From an archaeon (GTDB lineage: Archaea > Nanobdellota > Nanobdellia > SCGC-AAA011-G17 > GW2011-AR17), in assembly GCA_023245975.1 (NCBI GenBank), contig JAHFJF010000043.1:1-7295 (forward strand): DNA of 7,295 nt, in the 5' to 3' direction. Both the position numbers and the translations under genes were made by a program. The notes beneath the pieces are model-generated. The model worked only from the letters and a program-made list of their open reading frames with translations. It was not told the origin of the DNA and searched no databases. The stretch's first letter is position 1. The number at the start of each line of letters is the position of its first letter. This document shows, in pieces, positions 1-4,873 of the stretch.

Positions 1-1
1 A

Positions 2-385
2 AATAAGCCTTCAGAAATACAAAGATGTAATTATTTAACTAGACCATCAAATTGTTTTGATAATATTCAGAACAGTAATGAGGAAGGTATTGACTGCGGT
101 GGTAATTGTGTTGATTGCCCTAGCTGTTTTGATGGCATAAAGAACCAAAATGAAGCCGACGTAGATTGTAGTGGTCAGTGCAAGGAATGCATTAGCGAGG
201 CAGATGTGAAAGACAAGGCAGCATTTGGTGTAGTTTTCGGTATTGGCAACCTTCTGAAAGAAATAAATCTCTTCTGGCCGGTATGGCTCTTGCTTAGTTT
301 GCTATTGCTAATATTCATGCAATTATATCATGATATTAAGGAAAATATAAGGAAACACCAGCATTATAGGTATCATAGCCGCTAA
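2..385 (+). CDS. C-terminal part of a Cys-rich surface protein with a membrane anchor (5'-partial)
   Basis: An open frame runs from the window edge to a TAA at 383-385, giving 127 residues; its start lies upstream. Two tandem 24-residue units begin at Cys18 and Cys42, each of the form C-F-D-x-I-x-N-x-x-E-x-x-(I/V)-D-C-x-G-x-C-x-x-C. The first contains DCGGNCVDC and the second DCSGQCKEC. Similar DCGGxCxxC units are common in extracellular proteins of bacteria and archaea, where the cysteines are thought to form disulfides. A hydrophobic segment at about residues 90-109 (rich in Leu and Trp) is followed by a basic, His-rich tail ending HSR. This suggests a C-terminal membrane anchor with the Cys-rich part outside and the tail inside. 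Function is unknown. It is not obviously part of the downstream operon, which has its own TATA box. The frame is convincing because the repeat and anchor are coherent. Confidence 0.75.
   Translation, partial: NKPSEIQRCNYLTRPSNCFDNIQNSNEEGIDCGGNCVDCPSCFDGIKNQNEADVDCSGQCKECISEADVKDKAAFGVVFGIGNLLKEINLFWPVWLLLSLLLLIFMQLYHDIKENIRKHQHYRYHSR
53..190 (+). repeat. Two tandem DCGG-type cysteine repeats (protein level)
   Basis: Residues 18-41 and 42-63 of the partial protein align without gaps: C-F-D-(N/G)-I-(Q/K)-N-(S/Q)-N-E, then a DC(G/S)GxCxxC core. The nucleotide sequences have diverged, so this is an old protein repeat and not a recent DNA duplication. More units may lie upstream of the window. 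Confidence 0.7.
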
Positions 386-386
386 C

Positions 387-395
387 TATATATAT
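387..395 (+). promoter_or_regulatory. TATA box of the PIN-rpo7-spt4-rps24e-rps27ae operon
   Basis: TATATATAT lies just after the upstream stop codon. Its centre is about 26 nt before the ATG at 417, the normal archaeal TATA-to-start-site distance. Transcription would therefore begin at or very near the A of the start codon, giving a leaderless mRNA. No Shine-Dalgarno sequence is visible before this ATG, which agrees. Confidence 0.6.
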
Positions 396-416
396 TTAAA
401 TCTTGAAATAATAAGT

Positions 417-791
417 ATGAAGCTGGTATTGGATACAAATTTTCTTATATCGATGGTTAATTATCATATAGGCCTAGAGGATATATTAGAGATATTAGAA
501 TTTAAACATGAGCCAGTTATTCTCGAAGCTTCGTTGAGAGAATTAGAAAAGCTTATAAAGGCTGGCAATTTTTCAGAAAGGAAATCAGCCAAGCTAGCCC
601 TTTCAATAGCAAAGGCCAAGAAAATAATGGTAATTGGGCCGGAAAAAGGGTATGTTGACGATTTGCTGCTGGAGCTTAACCCAAAAGAGTATGTTATCGC
701 AACCCAAGACGGCAATCTTAAGAGAAAATTAAAGGAAAAAGGCTTCAGGCTGGTTGTCATAAGGCAAAAAAAATATGCAATGGTGGAATGA
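417..791 (+). CDS. PIN-domain ribonuclease, Fcf1/Utp24-like (rRNA processing)
   Basis: A single-domain PIN protein of 124 aa. The fold is marked by the N-terminal KLVLDTNFL strand with Asp6, a conserved acidic residue at Glu42 (in RELEKL), Asp81/Asp82, and the C-terminal IATQDGNLKRKL segment with Asp98. These four acidic positions form the Mg/Mn site of PIN nucleases. The pattern and the genomic position fit the archaeal Fcf1-like group (COG1412), related to the eukaryotic Utp24/Fcf1 nuclease of small-subunit rRNA processing. In many archaea this gene sits next to rpoE1, as here. No antitoxin-like partner is present, which argues against a VapC toxin. The stop overlaps the next gene by an ATGA, so translation is probably coupled. 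The rRNA cleavage role is inferred from family and context. Confidence 0.82.
   Translation: MKLVLDTNFLISMVNYHIGLEDILEILEFKHEPVILEASLRELEKLIKAGNFSERKSAKLALSIAKAKKIMVIGPEKGYVDDLLLELNPKEYVIATQDGNLKRKLKEKGFRLVVIRQKKYAMVE
782..786 (+). promoter_or_regulatory. Ribosome binding site for rpo7
   Basis: GGTGG matches the GGTG core of archaeal Shine-Dalgarno sites. It is only 1 nt from the ATG at 788 but 4 nt from the ATG at 791, so the second ATG of the ATGATG doublet is better spaced. Confidence 0.45.
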
Positions 792-1381
792 TGTTTTACG
801 AAGTTGAAGCGAAGGGTCATGTAAGGGTACATCCTACTCTTTTTAATGAAGATAGTGAAATCGCGATTTTGAAAAGCTTAAACGAGCAATTTAATGGTTT
901 CATCTCAAAAGATCTTGGTGTTGTCATAGGTGTTGTCAGCATAAAAGAAGTAAGGGAAGGCGTAATAATTCCTGGTGATGGCGCAGCATATTACGATACT
1001 ATTTTTTCTGTACTTAGCTTCAAGCCAGAAATTCAGGAAGTAATCTTGGGCAAGGTCAGTGACATAACCGATTTCGGTGCATTCATAAATATTGGCCCAA
1101 TAGATGGCATGATACATGTATCACAGACTATGGACGATTTTGTCTCTTTTTCCAAATCAAATATCTTGACTGGCAAAGATTCTAAGAAAACATTGAAAGT
1201 TGGTGATAACTGCAGGGCAAGGATAATTGCAGTCAGCTATAAGGACATTTCCAATCCAAAAATAAATCTTACAATGAGGCAGGCAAAGCTTGGGGCCTTG
1301 CAATGGATAGAAGAAGACTTGAAGCGTGTAGAGAAAAAGGCAGCTTCATCTGAAAAGGAAACAAAGGAGAAGAAAAAGTAA
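788..1381 (+). CDS. rpo7: RNA polymerase subunit Rpo7 (RpoE', eukaryotic Rpb7 homologue)
   Basis: This is the larger half of the archaeal polymerase stalk (Rpo4/Rpo7), which binds the emerging RNA and helps open the promoter. Residues 1-80 form the N-terminal RNP-like domain, beginning YEVEAKGHVRVHP and including the loop with PGDGAAYYD. Residues 86-166 form an S1/OB domain with GKVSDITDFGAFINIGPIDGMIHVSQ and KINLTMRQAKLG. A lysine-rich tail (about 175-197) is extra and low in complexity; the family is usually near 180-190 aa. The gene overlaps the PIN gene by 4 nt (ATGA). The true start may be the ATG at 791, which removes one Met and suits the GGTGG site better. Identification is firm from domain content and the spt4 neighbour. 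Confidence 0.95.
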   Translation: MMFYEVEAKGHVRVHPTLFNEDSEIAILKSLNEQFNGFISKDLGVVIGVVSIKEVREGVIIPGDGAAYYDTIFSVLSFKPEIQEVILGKVSDITDFGAFINIGPIDGMIHVSQTMDDFVSFSKSNILTGKDSKKTLKVGDNCRARIIAVSYKDISNPKINLTMRQAKLGALQWIEEDLKRVEKKAASSEKETKEKKK

Positions 1382-1382
1382 G

Positions 1383-1568
1383 ATGGCACAGAAAGCTTGT
1401 AAAAAATGCAGGATTTTCACAGATGGTTCTGAATGCCCAATTTGCCATGGCAGCAATTTTGCTGATTCATGGAAAGGAAGAATAAGCATAATGAATGCTG
1501 AAAAGTCTGAAGTTGCAAAGAAGACTGGCATAACCAGAAATGGCATTTACGCCATAAAGACAAGGTGA
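1383..1568 (+). CDS. spt4: Transcription elongation factor Spt4 (RpoE2)
   Basis: A 61-aa zinc protein that pairs with Spt5 to close the RNA polymerase clamp and keep elongation processive. Four zinc ligands are visible as CKKC (Cys6, Cys9) and CPIC (Cys18, Cys21). The family signature WKGRISI (30-36) and the C-terminal SEVAKKTGITRNGIYAIK follow. Length is typical of archaeal Spt4. The ATG lies 1 nt after the rpo7 stop, so the two stalk/elongation genes are tightly linked. In several euryarchaea a DUF359-type kinase gene follows spt4; here rps24e follows directly. Confidence 0.95.
   Translation: MAQKACKKCRIFTDGSECPICHGSNFADSWKGRISIMNAEKSEVAKKTGITRNGIYAIKTR
1564..1568 (+). promoter_or_regulatory. 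Ribosome binding site for rps24e, overlapping the spt4 stop
   Basis: GGTGA is a strong archaeal Shine-Dalgarno match and includes the TGA stop of spt4. It lies 5 nt before the ATG at 1574 and 2 nt before the ATG at 1571. This favours 1574 and rules against the GTG inside the site itself (1565). Confidence 0.6.
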
Positions 1569-1573
1569 GCATG

Positions 1574-1864
1574 ATGGAAATTGAAGTTTTAAACGAGACA
1601 AAGATGCCATTGCTTGGCAGAAAGCAGGTAAGCCTTGAAGTTACTGCATTAAAGCAGTCAACCCCTTCTAGGGCAGAATTAATGAAGGAAATAGCCTCAA
1701 AGCTGAAGACAGAAGAGGGATTATTGTCCATTAAGAGGGTCAGCCAGAGATTCGGCTCTAATAATTGTAAAGTTATTGTTAATGTTTACAATTCAGCAGA
1801 TTTGTTGAAGAAATATGAGGTTTACAATAAGAAGCCTAAGAAGAAGGCAGCTGAGGGTCAGTAA
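1574..1864 (+). CDS. rps24e: Small-subunit ribosomal protein eS24
   Basis: A 96-aa protein starting MEIEVLNETKMPLLGRKQV, the classic archaeal S24e opening in which conserved residues precede a Leu-x-x-Arg-Lys segment. The middle holds the SRAELMKEIASKL helix. The later strand region IKRVSQRFGSNNCKVIVNVY matches the family core, and a Lys-rich tail ends the protein. It is a 30S subunit component. I chose the ATG at 1574 because GGTGA sits 5 nt upstream and the resulting N-terminus fits the family; ATG 1571 would add one Met. It lies in the operon between spt4 and rps27ae, the order found widely in archaea. Confidence 0.92.
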   Translation: MEIEVLNETKMPLLGRKQVSLEVTALKQSTPSRAELMKEIASKLKTEEGLLSIKRVSQRFGSNNCKVIVNVYNSADLLKKYEVYNKKPKKKAAEGQ

Positions 1865-1866
1865 AT

Positions 1867-2049
1867 ATGGCAAAGAAAAAGGTAAAGAACAAGAAACCAA
1901 GCACAAAATATAAGAAATATAAGGTAGTTGGCTGTAAAGTTGAGAGAAAACAAAACTGCCCTAAATGCGGCCCTGAAGTTTTCTTGGCAGAGCATAAGGA
2001 CAGGCAATATTGTGGAAGCTGCCATTATACTGTAATGAGAAAAGCTTAA
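1867..2049 (+). CDS. rps27ae: Small-subunit ribosomal protein eS27 / S27ae zinc-ribbon protein
   Basis: A 60-aa basic protein with a Lys-rich N-terminal extension (residues 2-19) and one zinc ribbon: CPKC at Cys31/Cys34 and CGSC at Cys49/Cys52. The ribbon loop GPEVFLAEHKDRQY is typical of archaeal S27ae, the stand-alone counterpart of the ribosomal part of the eukaryotic ubiquitin-S27a fusion. The GAGGGT at 1853-1858 is a good ribosome binding site 8 nt before the ATG. The start is 2 nt after the rps24e stop. It is the last gene of the operon and converges on the methyltransferase gene, leaving only 15 bp between stop codons. Confidence 0.93.
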   Translation: MAKKKVKNKKPSTKYKKYKVVGCKVERKQNCPKCGPEVFLAEHKDRQYCGSCHYTVMRKA

Positions 2050-2064
2050 TTGCATTAACCATAT

Positions 2065-2583
2065 CTAATTTATCTTAAGCTCGTAAGCAAACAGCTCTTC
2101 AAAAAAGAACTTTTTTGATTCGAGTAATCGTTGTCTGTATCCGTATTTCTTAAAAAGGCGATTTACATCTCCAGACAAAGAGCTGAAAACGATAAGTATT
2201 ATCCCTTCTTTTTGTAAGTAATTTTTAGCCTGCTTAAGAAATCTCTCAATTAATTCATTCCCATTTTTACCTCCAGTAGTTATCTTCTTAGATTCTTCAT
2301 CCTCCCTATCATCTTCAGGCAGATATGGCGGATTAAATATTATTGTATCAAATTTCCCTTCCACCTCGCTAAACAAATCGCTTTCTATTGCTTTTATTCC
2401 TTTTTTCTGAACAAGTGCAACTGCTTCTGGATTGATGTCGACAGCCATTATTTCTTTGCATTTGTTTTTAGCAGCTATAGCTAAAATACCAGAGCCAGTG
2501 CCAATATCAAGAACTTTACCTTTAGCTAATATTTTAACATATTTTTCTAATAAGTAAGAATCTTCTTCAGGCTCGTATATCAT
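2065..2583 (-). CDS. HemK/Mtq2-like N5-glutamine methyltransferase
   Basis: A 172-aa SAM-dependent methyltransferase. The N-terminus IYEPEEDSYLL is the hallmark of the archaeal/eukaryotic HemK2-Mtq2 group. The SAM-binding motif VLDIGTGSGILAIAA is at 24-38 and the acidic end of strand 2 (VDINPEA) at 48-54. The catalytic NPPY is at 84-87, which places a glutamine or similar amide in the active site. Mtq2 methylates the Gln of the GGQ motif of class I release factor, working with the small zinc protein Trm112; no Trm112 gene is visible here. Length is short because this group lacks the N-terminal bundle of bacterial PrmC. The start codon overlaps the upstream stop by 4 nt (ATGA), so the two genes are translationally coupled. 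The release factor substrate is inferred from the family. Confidence 0.88.
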   Translation of the reverse strand: MIYEPEEDSYLLEKYVKILAKGKVLDIGTGSGILAIAAKNKCKEIMAVDINPEAVALVQKKGIKAIESDLFSEVEGKFDTIIFNPPYLPEDDREDEESKKITTGGKNGNELIERFLKQAKNYLQKEGIILIVFSSLSGDVNRLFKKYGYRQRLLESKKFFFEELFAYELKIN

Positions 2584-3035
2584 CTTCTCTCATTCACTGC
2601 AGTGCAATATTCTTTAACTCTTGACACTATGGATTGCAAATAGAACTTCTCTATTTTCTCTTCAAAGATTACAGCAAGATTCTCGTTCTCAGATATCCTG
2701 TAATTGTTGCCGGACTTTTCAGCAATATAAATATCCCTTAGCCTTTTTATCTGCCTTCTTATATTTGAAGGTGCAATTCCCTGCATTGGCAATTTAGCAT
2801 TTTTTCTTAAGTTTATTACTCCACTTACTATTTCTTCACTGCTAATTTCCTTTTTTGATTCCAGCAGTAATTGCATGACATCCACAATTACATCTCTTGA
2901 ATCACCAGGCTGCAATAATCCGACAGAGAGGCACAGTTTTCTGATTATATCCCTTTTATTGTCAGAAGGATATGGCTTTTCATACTTCCTTAAAGTAATC
3001 TCAGCCAATGGAATGTCTTTTGAGACTAAAGCCAT
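2580..3035 (-). CDS. Conserved archaeal protein with a predicted winged-helix region
   Basis: A 151-aa protein with no signal peptide or membrane segment. The N-terminal stretch ITLRKYEKPYP, followed by RDIIRKLCLSVGLLQPGDSRDVIVDV, is strongly patterned and resembles a conserved archaeal family often described as a predicted regulator; I cannot name the family with certainty. Residues about 45-110 look like a winged helix: a helix after DSRD, then EEISSEEIV-type turns, SNIRRQIKRLRDIYIAEK as a recognition-like helix, and NNYRIS as a wing strand. The C-terminal part is a long helix. The ATG at 3035 sits about 27 nt from a TATA box on this strand, so the mRNA is probably leaderless. It is co-transcribed with the HemK-like gene and lies divergent to mre11. 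DNA binding is a guess from fold pattern only. Confidence 0.7.
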   Translation of the reverse strand: MALVSKDIPLAEITLRKYEKPYPSDNKRDIIRKLCLSVGLLQPGDSRDVIVDVMQLLLESKKEISSEEIVSGVINLRKNAKLPMQGIAPSNIRRQIKRLRDIYIAEKSGNNYRISENENLAVIFEEKIEKFYLQSIVSRVKEYCTAVNERR

Positions 3036-3057
3036 AAGCTACTATTCAATTTAGATT

Positions 3058-3067
3058 CTTTAAATAC
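3058..3067 (-). promoter_or_regulatory. TATA box of the winged-helix/HemK operon
   Basis: Read on the minus strand this is GTATTTAAAG, centred about 27 nt before the ATG at 3035. That places transcription start at the start codon, a leaderless arrangement. Confidence 0.55.
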
Positions 3068-3089
3068 ATTTTGCAGTTTATTGCCAAAT

Positions 3090-3099
3090 CTTTAAATAT
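3090..3099 (+). promoter_or_regulatory. TATA box of mre11
   Basis: CTTTAAATAT is a near-ideal archaeal TATA box centred about 27 nt before the ATG at 3122. This supports 3122 as the start and argues against the upstream TTG at 3071, which would lie in front of the promoter. Confidence 0.65.
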
Positions 3100-3121
3100 C
3101 GGCATCTTATCTTGCCCTACT

Positions 3122-4327
3122 ATGAAGTTTGCTCACATGTCTGACTTGCACATTGGTGGCTGGCAGGAAGATACATTAAGGCAAGTAAACATGGAATCTT
3201 TTAGAAGGGCAATTGACATTTGCATAAATGAAAAGGTAGATTTTATACTTTTCGCAGGCGATATTTTCAATACTTCCATACCGCAGATAGAATTGTTAAA
3301 GGAAACAACATCCATTTTGAAAAAGCTTAAAGAAAATTGGATACCAGTTTATACAATTGCTGGTTCACATGATTTCTCGCCTTCAGGCAAGACAATGCTG
3401 GACGTGCTGGAAAGGGCCGGATTGTTAATCAATGTCTTCAAGTCTAAAGATAATAAATTGCTTTTCACAGTCGACCAAAAAACAGGTGCAAAGATAACAG
3501 GAATTTTAGGTAGGCGCTCTGGCTTGGAAAGGTTGGATTATGAGGAACTGGATATTAAATCTCTAGAATCAGAGCCTGGATACAAAATTTTCATGTTCCA
3601 TACTGCAATAGAGGAATTAAAGCCAAAAGATTATGGGGAAATTGAATTAATAGGTTTAAGCGTCTTGCCTAAGAATTTCAACTATTATGCTGGTGGCCAT
3701 GTCCATTATATCCTGCAAAAAGAATATGGCAATGGAATGCTGACATATCCCGGTGCATTATATCCAAATAATTTCAAGGAGTTGGAGGAATTCAAGCATG
3801 GCGGCTTCTATATTGTTGAAGAAAATTCAATAAGGAGGGTGGAAATACCTATAAAGGAAGTTATCCCTTTGAGGTTTGATGTCAGTAATAAGGATCCTAG
3901 CGAAGTAACTTCTATTGTTCAGAATGAAGTTTCACGCTATGATATCAAGGATAAGATTGTCTTATTGAGAATATTTGGCTCTTTGAGATCTGGTAAGCCT
4001 TCAGAGATTAATTTCAAGGAGATAATGGCTGGCCTAAATGATGCTTATTGCGTATTGAAGAACACGGCAAAGCTTTCATCAGCCGAATTTATAGAGATAA
4101 AGGCAGATTATGGAAATGTTGCTGAAGTAGAGCAAAGGGTCGTACACCAGTCGCTTGATTCTTTGAAATTGCTTGAGATTCCATTGGAAGAGGAGGAAAG
4201 GCTTGTCCTTTCTTTGATGAAATCTATTGATTTGGAGAAGGCAGAAGGCGAGAAATCATCTGACTTCGAAAAGCGTGTTTTCTCTGAGGCTTCATCAGTG
4301 CTTAATATATCCAGTCTTTTTGAATGA
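3122..4327 (+). CDS. mre11: Mre11/SbcD-like DNA repair nuclease
   Basis: A 401-aa calcineurin-like phosphoesterase. Motifs in order: DLH at Asp8/His10, AGDIF with Asp47, GSHD at 81-84, FHT with His160, and GGHVH with His193/His195. These are the two-metal site of Mre11, which processes DNA double-strand ends together with the Rad50 ATPase. The third motif is usually GNHD or GNHE; here a Ser replaces the metal-binding Asn, while the His83 expected for catalysis is kept. Residues about 240-330 would be the capping/DNA-contacting domain. The acidic, helical C-terminus (about 350-401) could be the Rad50-binding part. No Rad50, HerA or NurA gene is next to it within the window. The start was set by the TATA box and by the fit of MKFAHMSDLHIG to the family; the frame also extends upstream to a TTG. 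The exact biochemical role is inferred. Confidence 0.88.
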   Translation: MKFAHMSDLHIGGWQEDTLRQVNMESFRRAIDICINEKVDFILFAGDIFNTSIPQIELLKETTSILKKLKENWIPVYTIAGSHDFSPSGKTMLDVLERAGLLINVFKSKDNKLLFTVDQKTGAKITGILGRRSGLERLDYEELDIKSLESEPGYKIFMFHTAIEELKPKDYGEIELIGLSVLPKNFNYYAGGHVHYILQKEYGNGMLTYPGALYPNNFKELEEFKHGGFYIVEENSIRRVEIPIKEVIPLRFDVSNKDPSEVTSIVQNEVSRYDIKDKIVLLRIFGSLRSGKPSEINFKEIMAGLNDAYCVLKNTAKLSSAEFIEIKADYGNVAEVEQRVVHQSLDSLKLLEIPLEEEERLVLSLMKSIDLEKAEGEKSSDFEKRVFSEASSVLNISSLFE

Positions 4328-4334
4328 TTATAAG

Positions 4335-4408
4335 ACCTCTTTTATTAAAGAATTTTAGAAAAACCCTAGCAAGAGGCCGAAGCCCCTTACTGGGGAAAAA
4401 GAGGTGAT
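4335..4408 (-). ncRNA. Candidate structured small RNA between mre11 and an unknown operon
   Basis: On the minus strand, a perfect 9-bp outer stem forms between ACCTCTTTT (4405-4397) and AAAAGAGGT (4343-4335). Inside it, 4395-4364 folds into a 14-position hairpin with a UUCG loop at 4381-4378 closed by C-G. That inner hairpin has 11 Watson-Crick pairs, two G-U pairs and one C/A mismatch. Read on the plus strand the same arms give two mismatches and a loop of CGAA, so the minus strand folds better. Five T residues (4363-4359) follow the hairpin, which also makes it terminator-like. A TTTAAATA box on the minus strand is centred about 26 nt before position 4408. The segment is richer in G+C than its surroundings. 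I do not recognise the RNA family. It could instead be a terminator or 3' element of mre11. Confidence 0.42.
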
Positions 4409-4430
4409 GGATATCTATGATTAAAGGTAG

Positions 4431-4438
4431 TATTTAAA
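4431..4438 (-). promoter_or_regulatory. Possible TATA box for the minus-strand RNA
   Basis: TTTAAATA on the minus strand, preceded by purine-rich AAAGG as expected for a TFB-recognition element. It predicts a start near A at 4408, just before the outer stem. The box is nearly symmetrical and could also act on the plus strand for the gene at 4522, but that gene has a better box at 4476. Confidence 0.4.
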
Positions 4439-4475
4439 CCTTTGCAATTGTAGTAACTTGTGAGGAGTAACAAGA

Positions 4476-4483
4476 TTTATATA
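4476..4483 (+). promoter_or_regulatory. TATA box of the three-gene unknown operon
   Basis: TTTATATA matches the archaeal consensus exactly. It predicts transcription from about 4506, leaving a leader of about 16 nt that carries GGG at 4513-4515, 6 nt before the ATG at 4522. Confidence 0.6.
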
Positions 4484-4521
4484 GTGATAATTGTATAATA
4501 TTCATAACAAAAGGGACTAAA

Positions 4522-4872
4522 ATGGACGAACACGATTTCATGGATGTAGGCTTGTCAACCAATGATGCTTGTAAGCTTTTAGAACTAAATGATAGACTTT
4601 ATTCTGAAGGATTCAATCAAAATGAAGTTGATTCTATAATTTCAAATAAAATATCTGCACTCAAAAGCAAGAGATTTGGAGAAAAAAAGCCTTCATTGAA
4701 AAAGATTGTTTTGGGGGGTGCTTTAGGTTTGGTATTGGCTATAGGGACAGCATCCTTGATAGAGGACTGTACTTACTTCGATTCTATGAAAAAGGATTCT
4801 GTAGAATATCAGCATCCTATGAAAAGGCTCAATTTGAATAAATCATCAAATGGCGGATATGGGGTTGAATGA
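4522..4872 (+). CDS. Hypothetical single-pass membrane protein
   Basis: A 116-aa protein I do not recognise. Residues 1-57 are hydrophilic and mostly helical (NDACKLLELNDRLYSEGF, then NEVDSIISNKISALKSKRF). A Lys-rich patch precedes one membrane segment at about 62-80 (IVLGGALGLVLAIGTASLI). A short polar tail ends the protein. The positive charges before the segment suggest the N-terminal part faces the cytoplasm. The LSTNDACKLLEL and YSEGFNQNEVDSII stretches could be a small helical interaction motif, but this is weak. It opens a three-gene unit with its own TATA box and a GGG ribosome binding site. The next gene starts at its stop codon, so the two are likely coupled. Function is unknown. 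Confidence 0.65.
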   Translation: MDEHDFMDVGLSTNDACKLLELNDRLYSEGFNQNEVDSIISNKISALKSKRFGEKKPSLKKIVLGGALGLVLAIGTASLIEDCTYFDSMKKDSVEYQHPMKRLNLNKSSNGGYGVE

Positions 4873-4873
4873 A

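Noticed and set aside
417..791. PIN gene as a VapC toxin of a toxin-antitoxin pair
   Set aside because: No small antitoxin gene is adjacent; it is embedded in the rpo7-spt4-ribosomal operon, which points to the Fcf1-like housekeeping group.
464..832. 122-codon minus-strand frame across the PIN gene and rpo7 start
   Set aside because: Antisense shadow of two confidently identified genes.
1565..1573. GTG start for rps24e at 1565
   Set aside because: This GTG is part of the GGTGA ribosome binding site; the ATG at 1574 is correctly spaced and gives the family N-terminus.
3071..3121. N-terminal extension of Mre11 from a TTG at 3071
   Set aside because: It contains the TATA box for the gene, and the family N-terminus is at the ATG at 3122.
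4335..4408. H/ACA guide RNA reading of the minus-strand structure
   Set aside because: The 9-bp lower stem is suggestive, but there is no kink-turn, the internal loop is almost one-sided, and AUA sits too close to the stem for an ANA box.
4404..4410. C/D-box-like GTGATGG on the plus strand
   Set aside because: One mismatch from the C-box consensus, but no D box (CTGA) occurs in the next 60 nt, so a C/D guide RNA is not supported.
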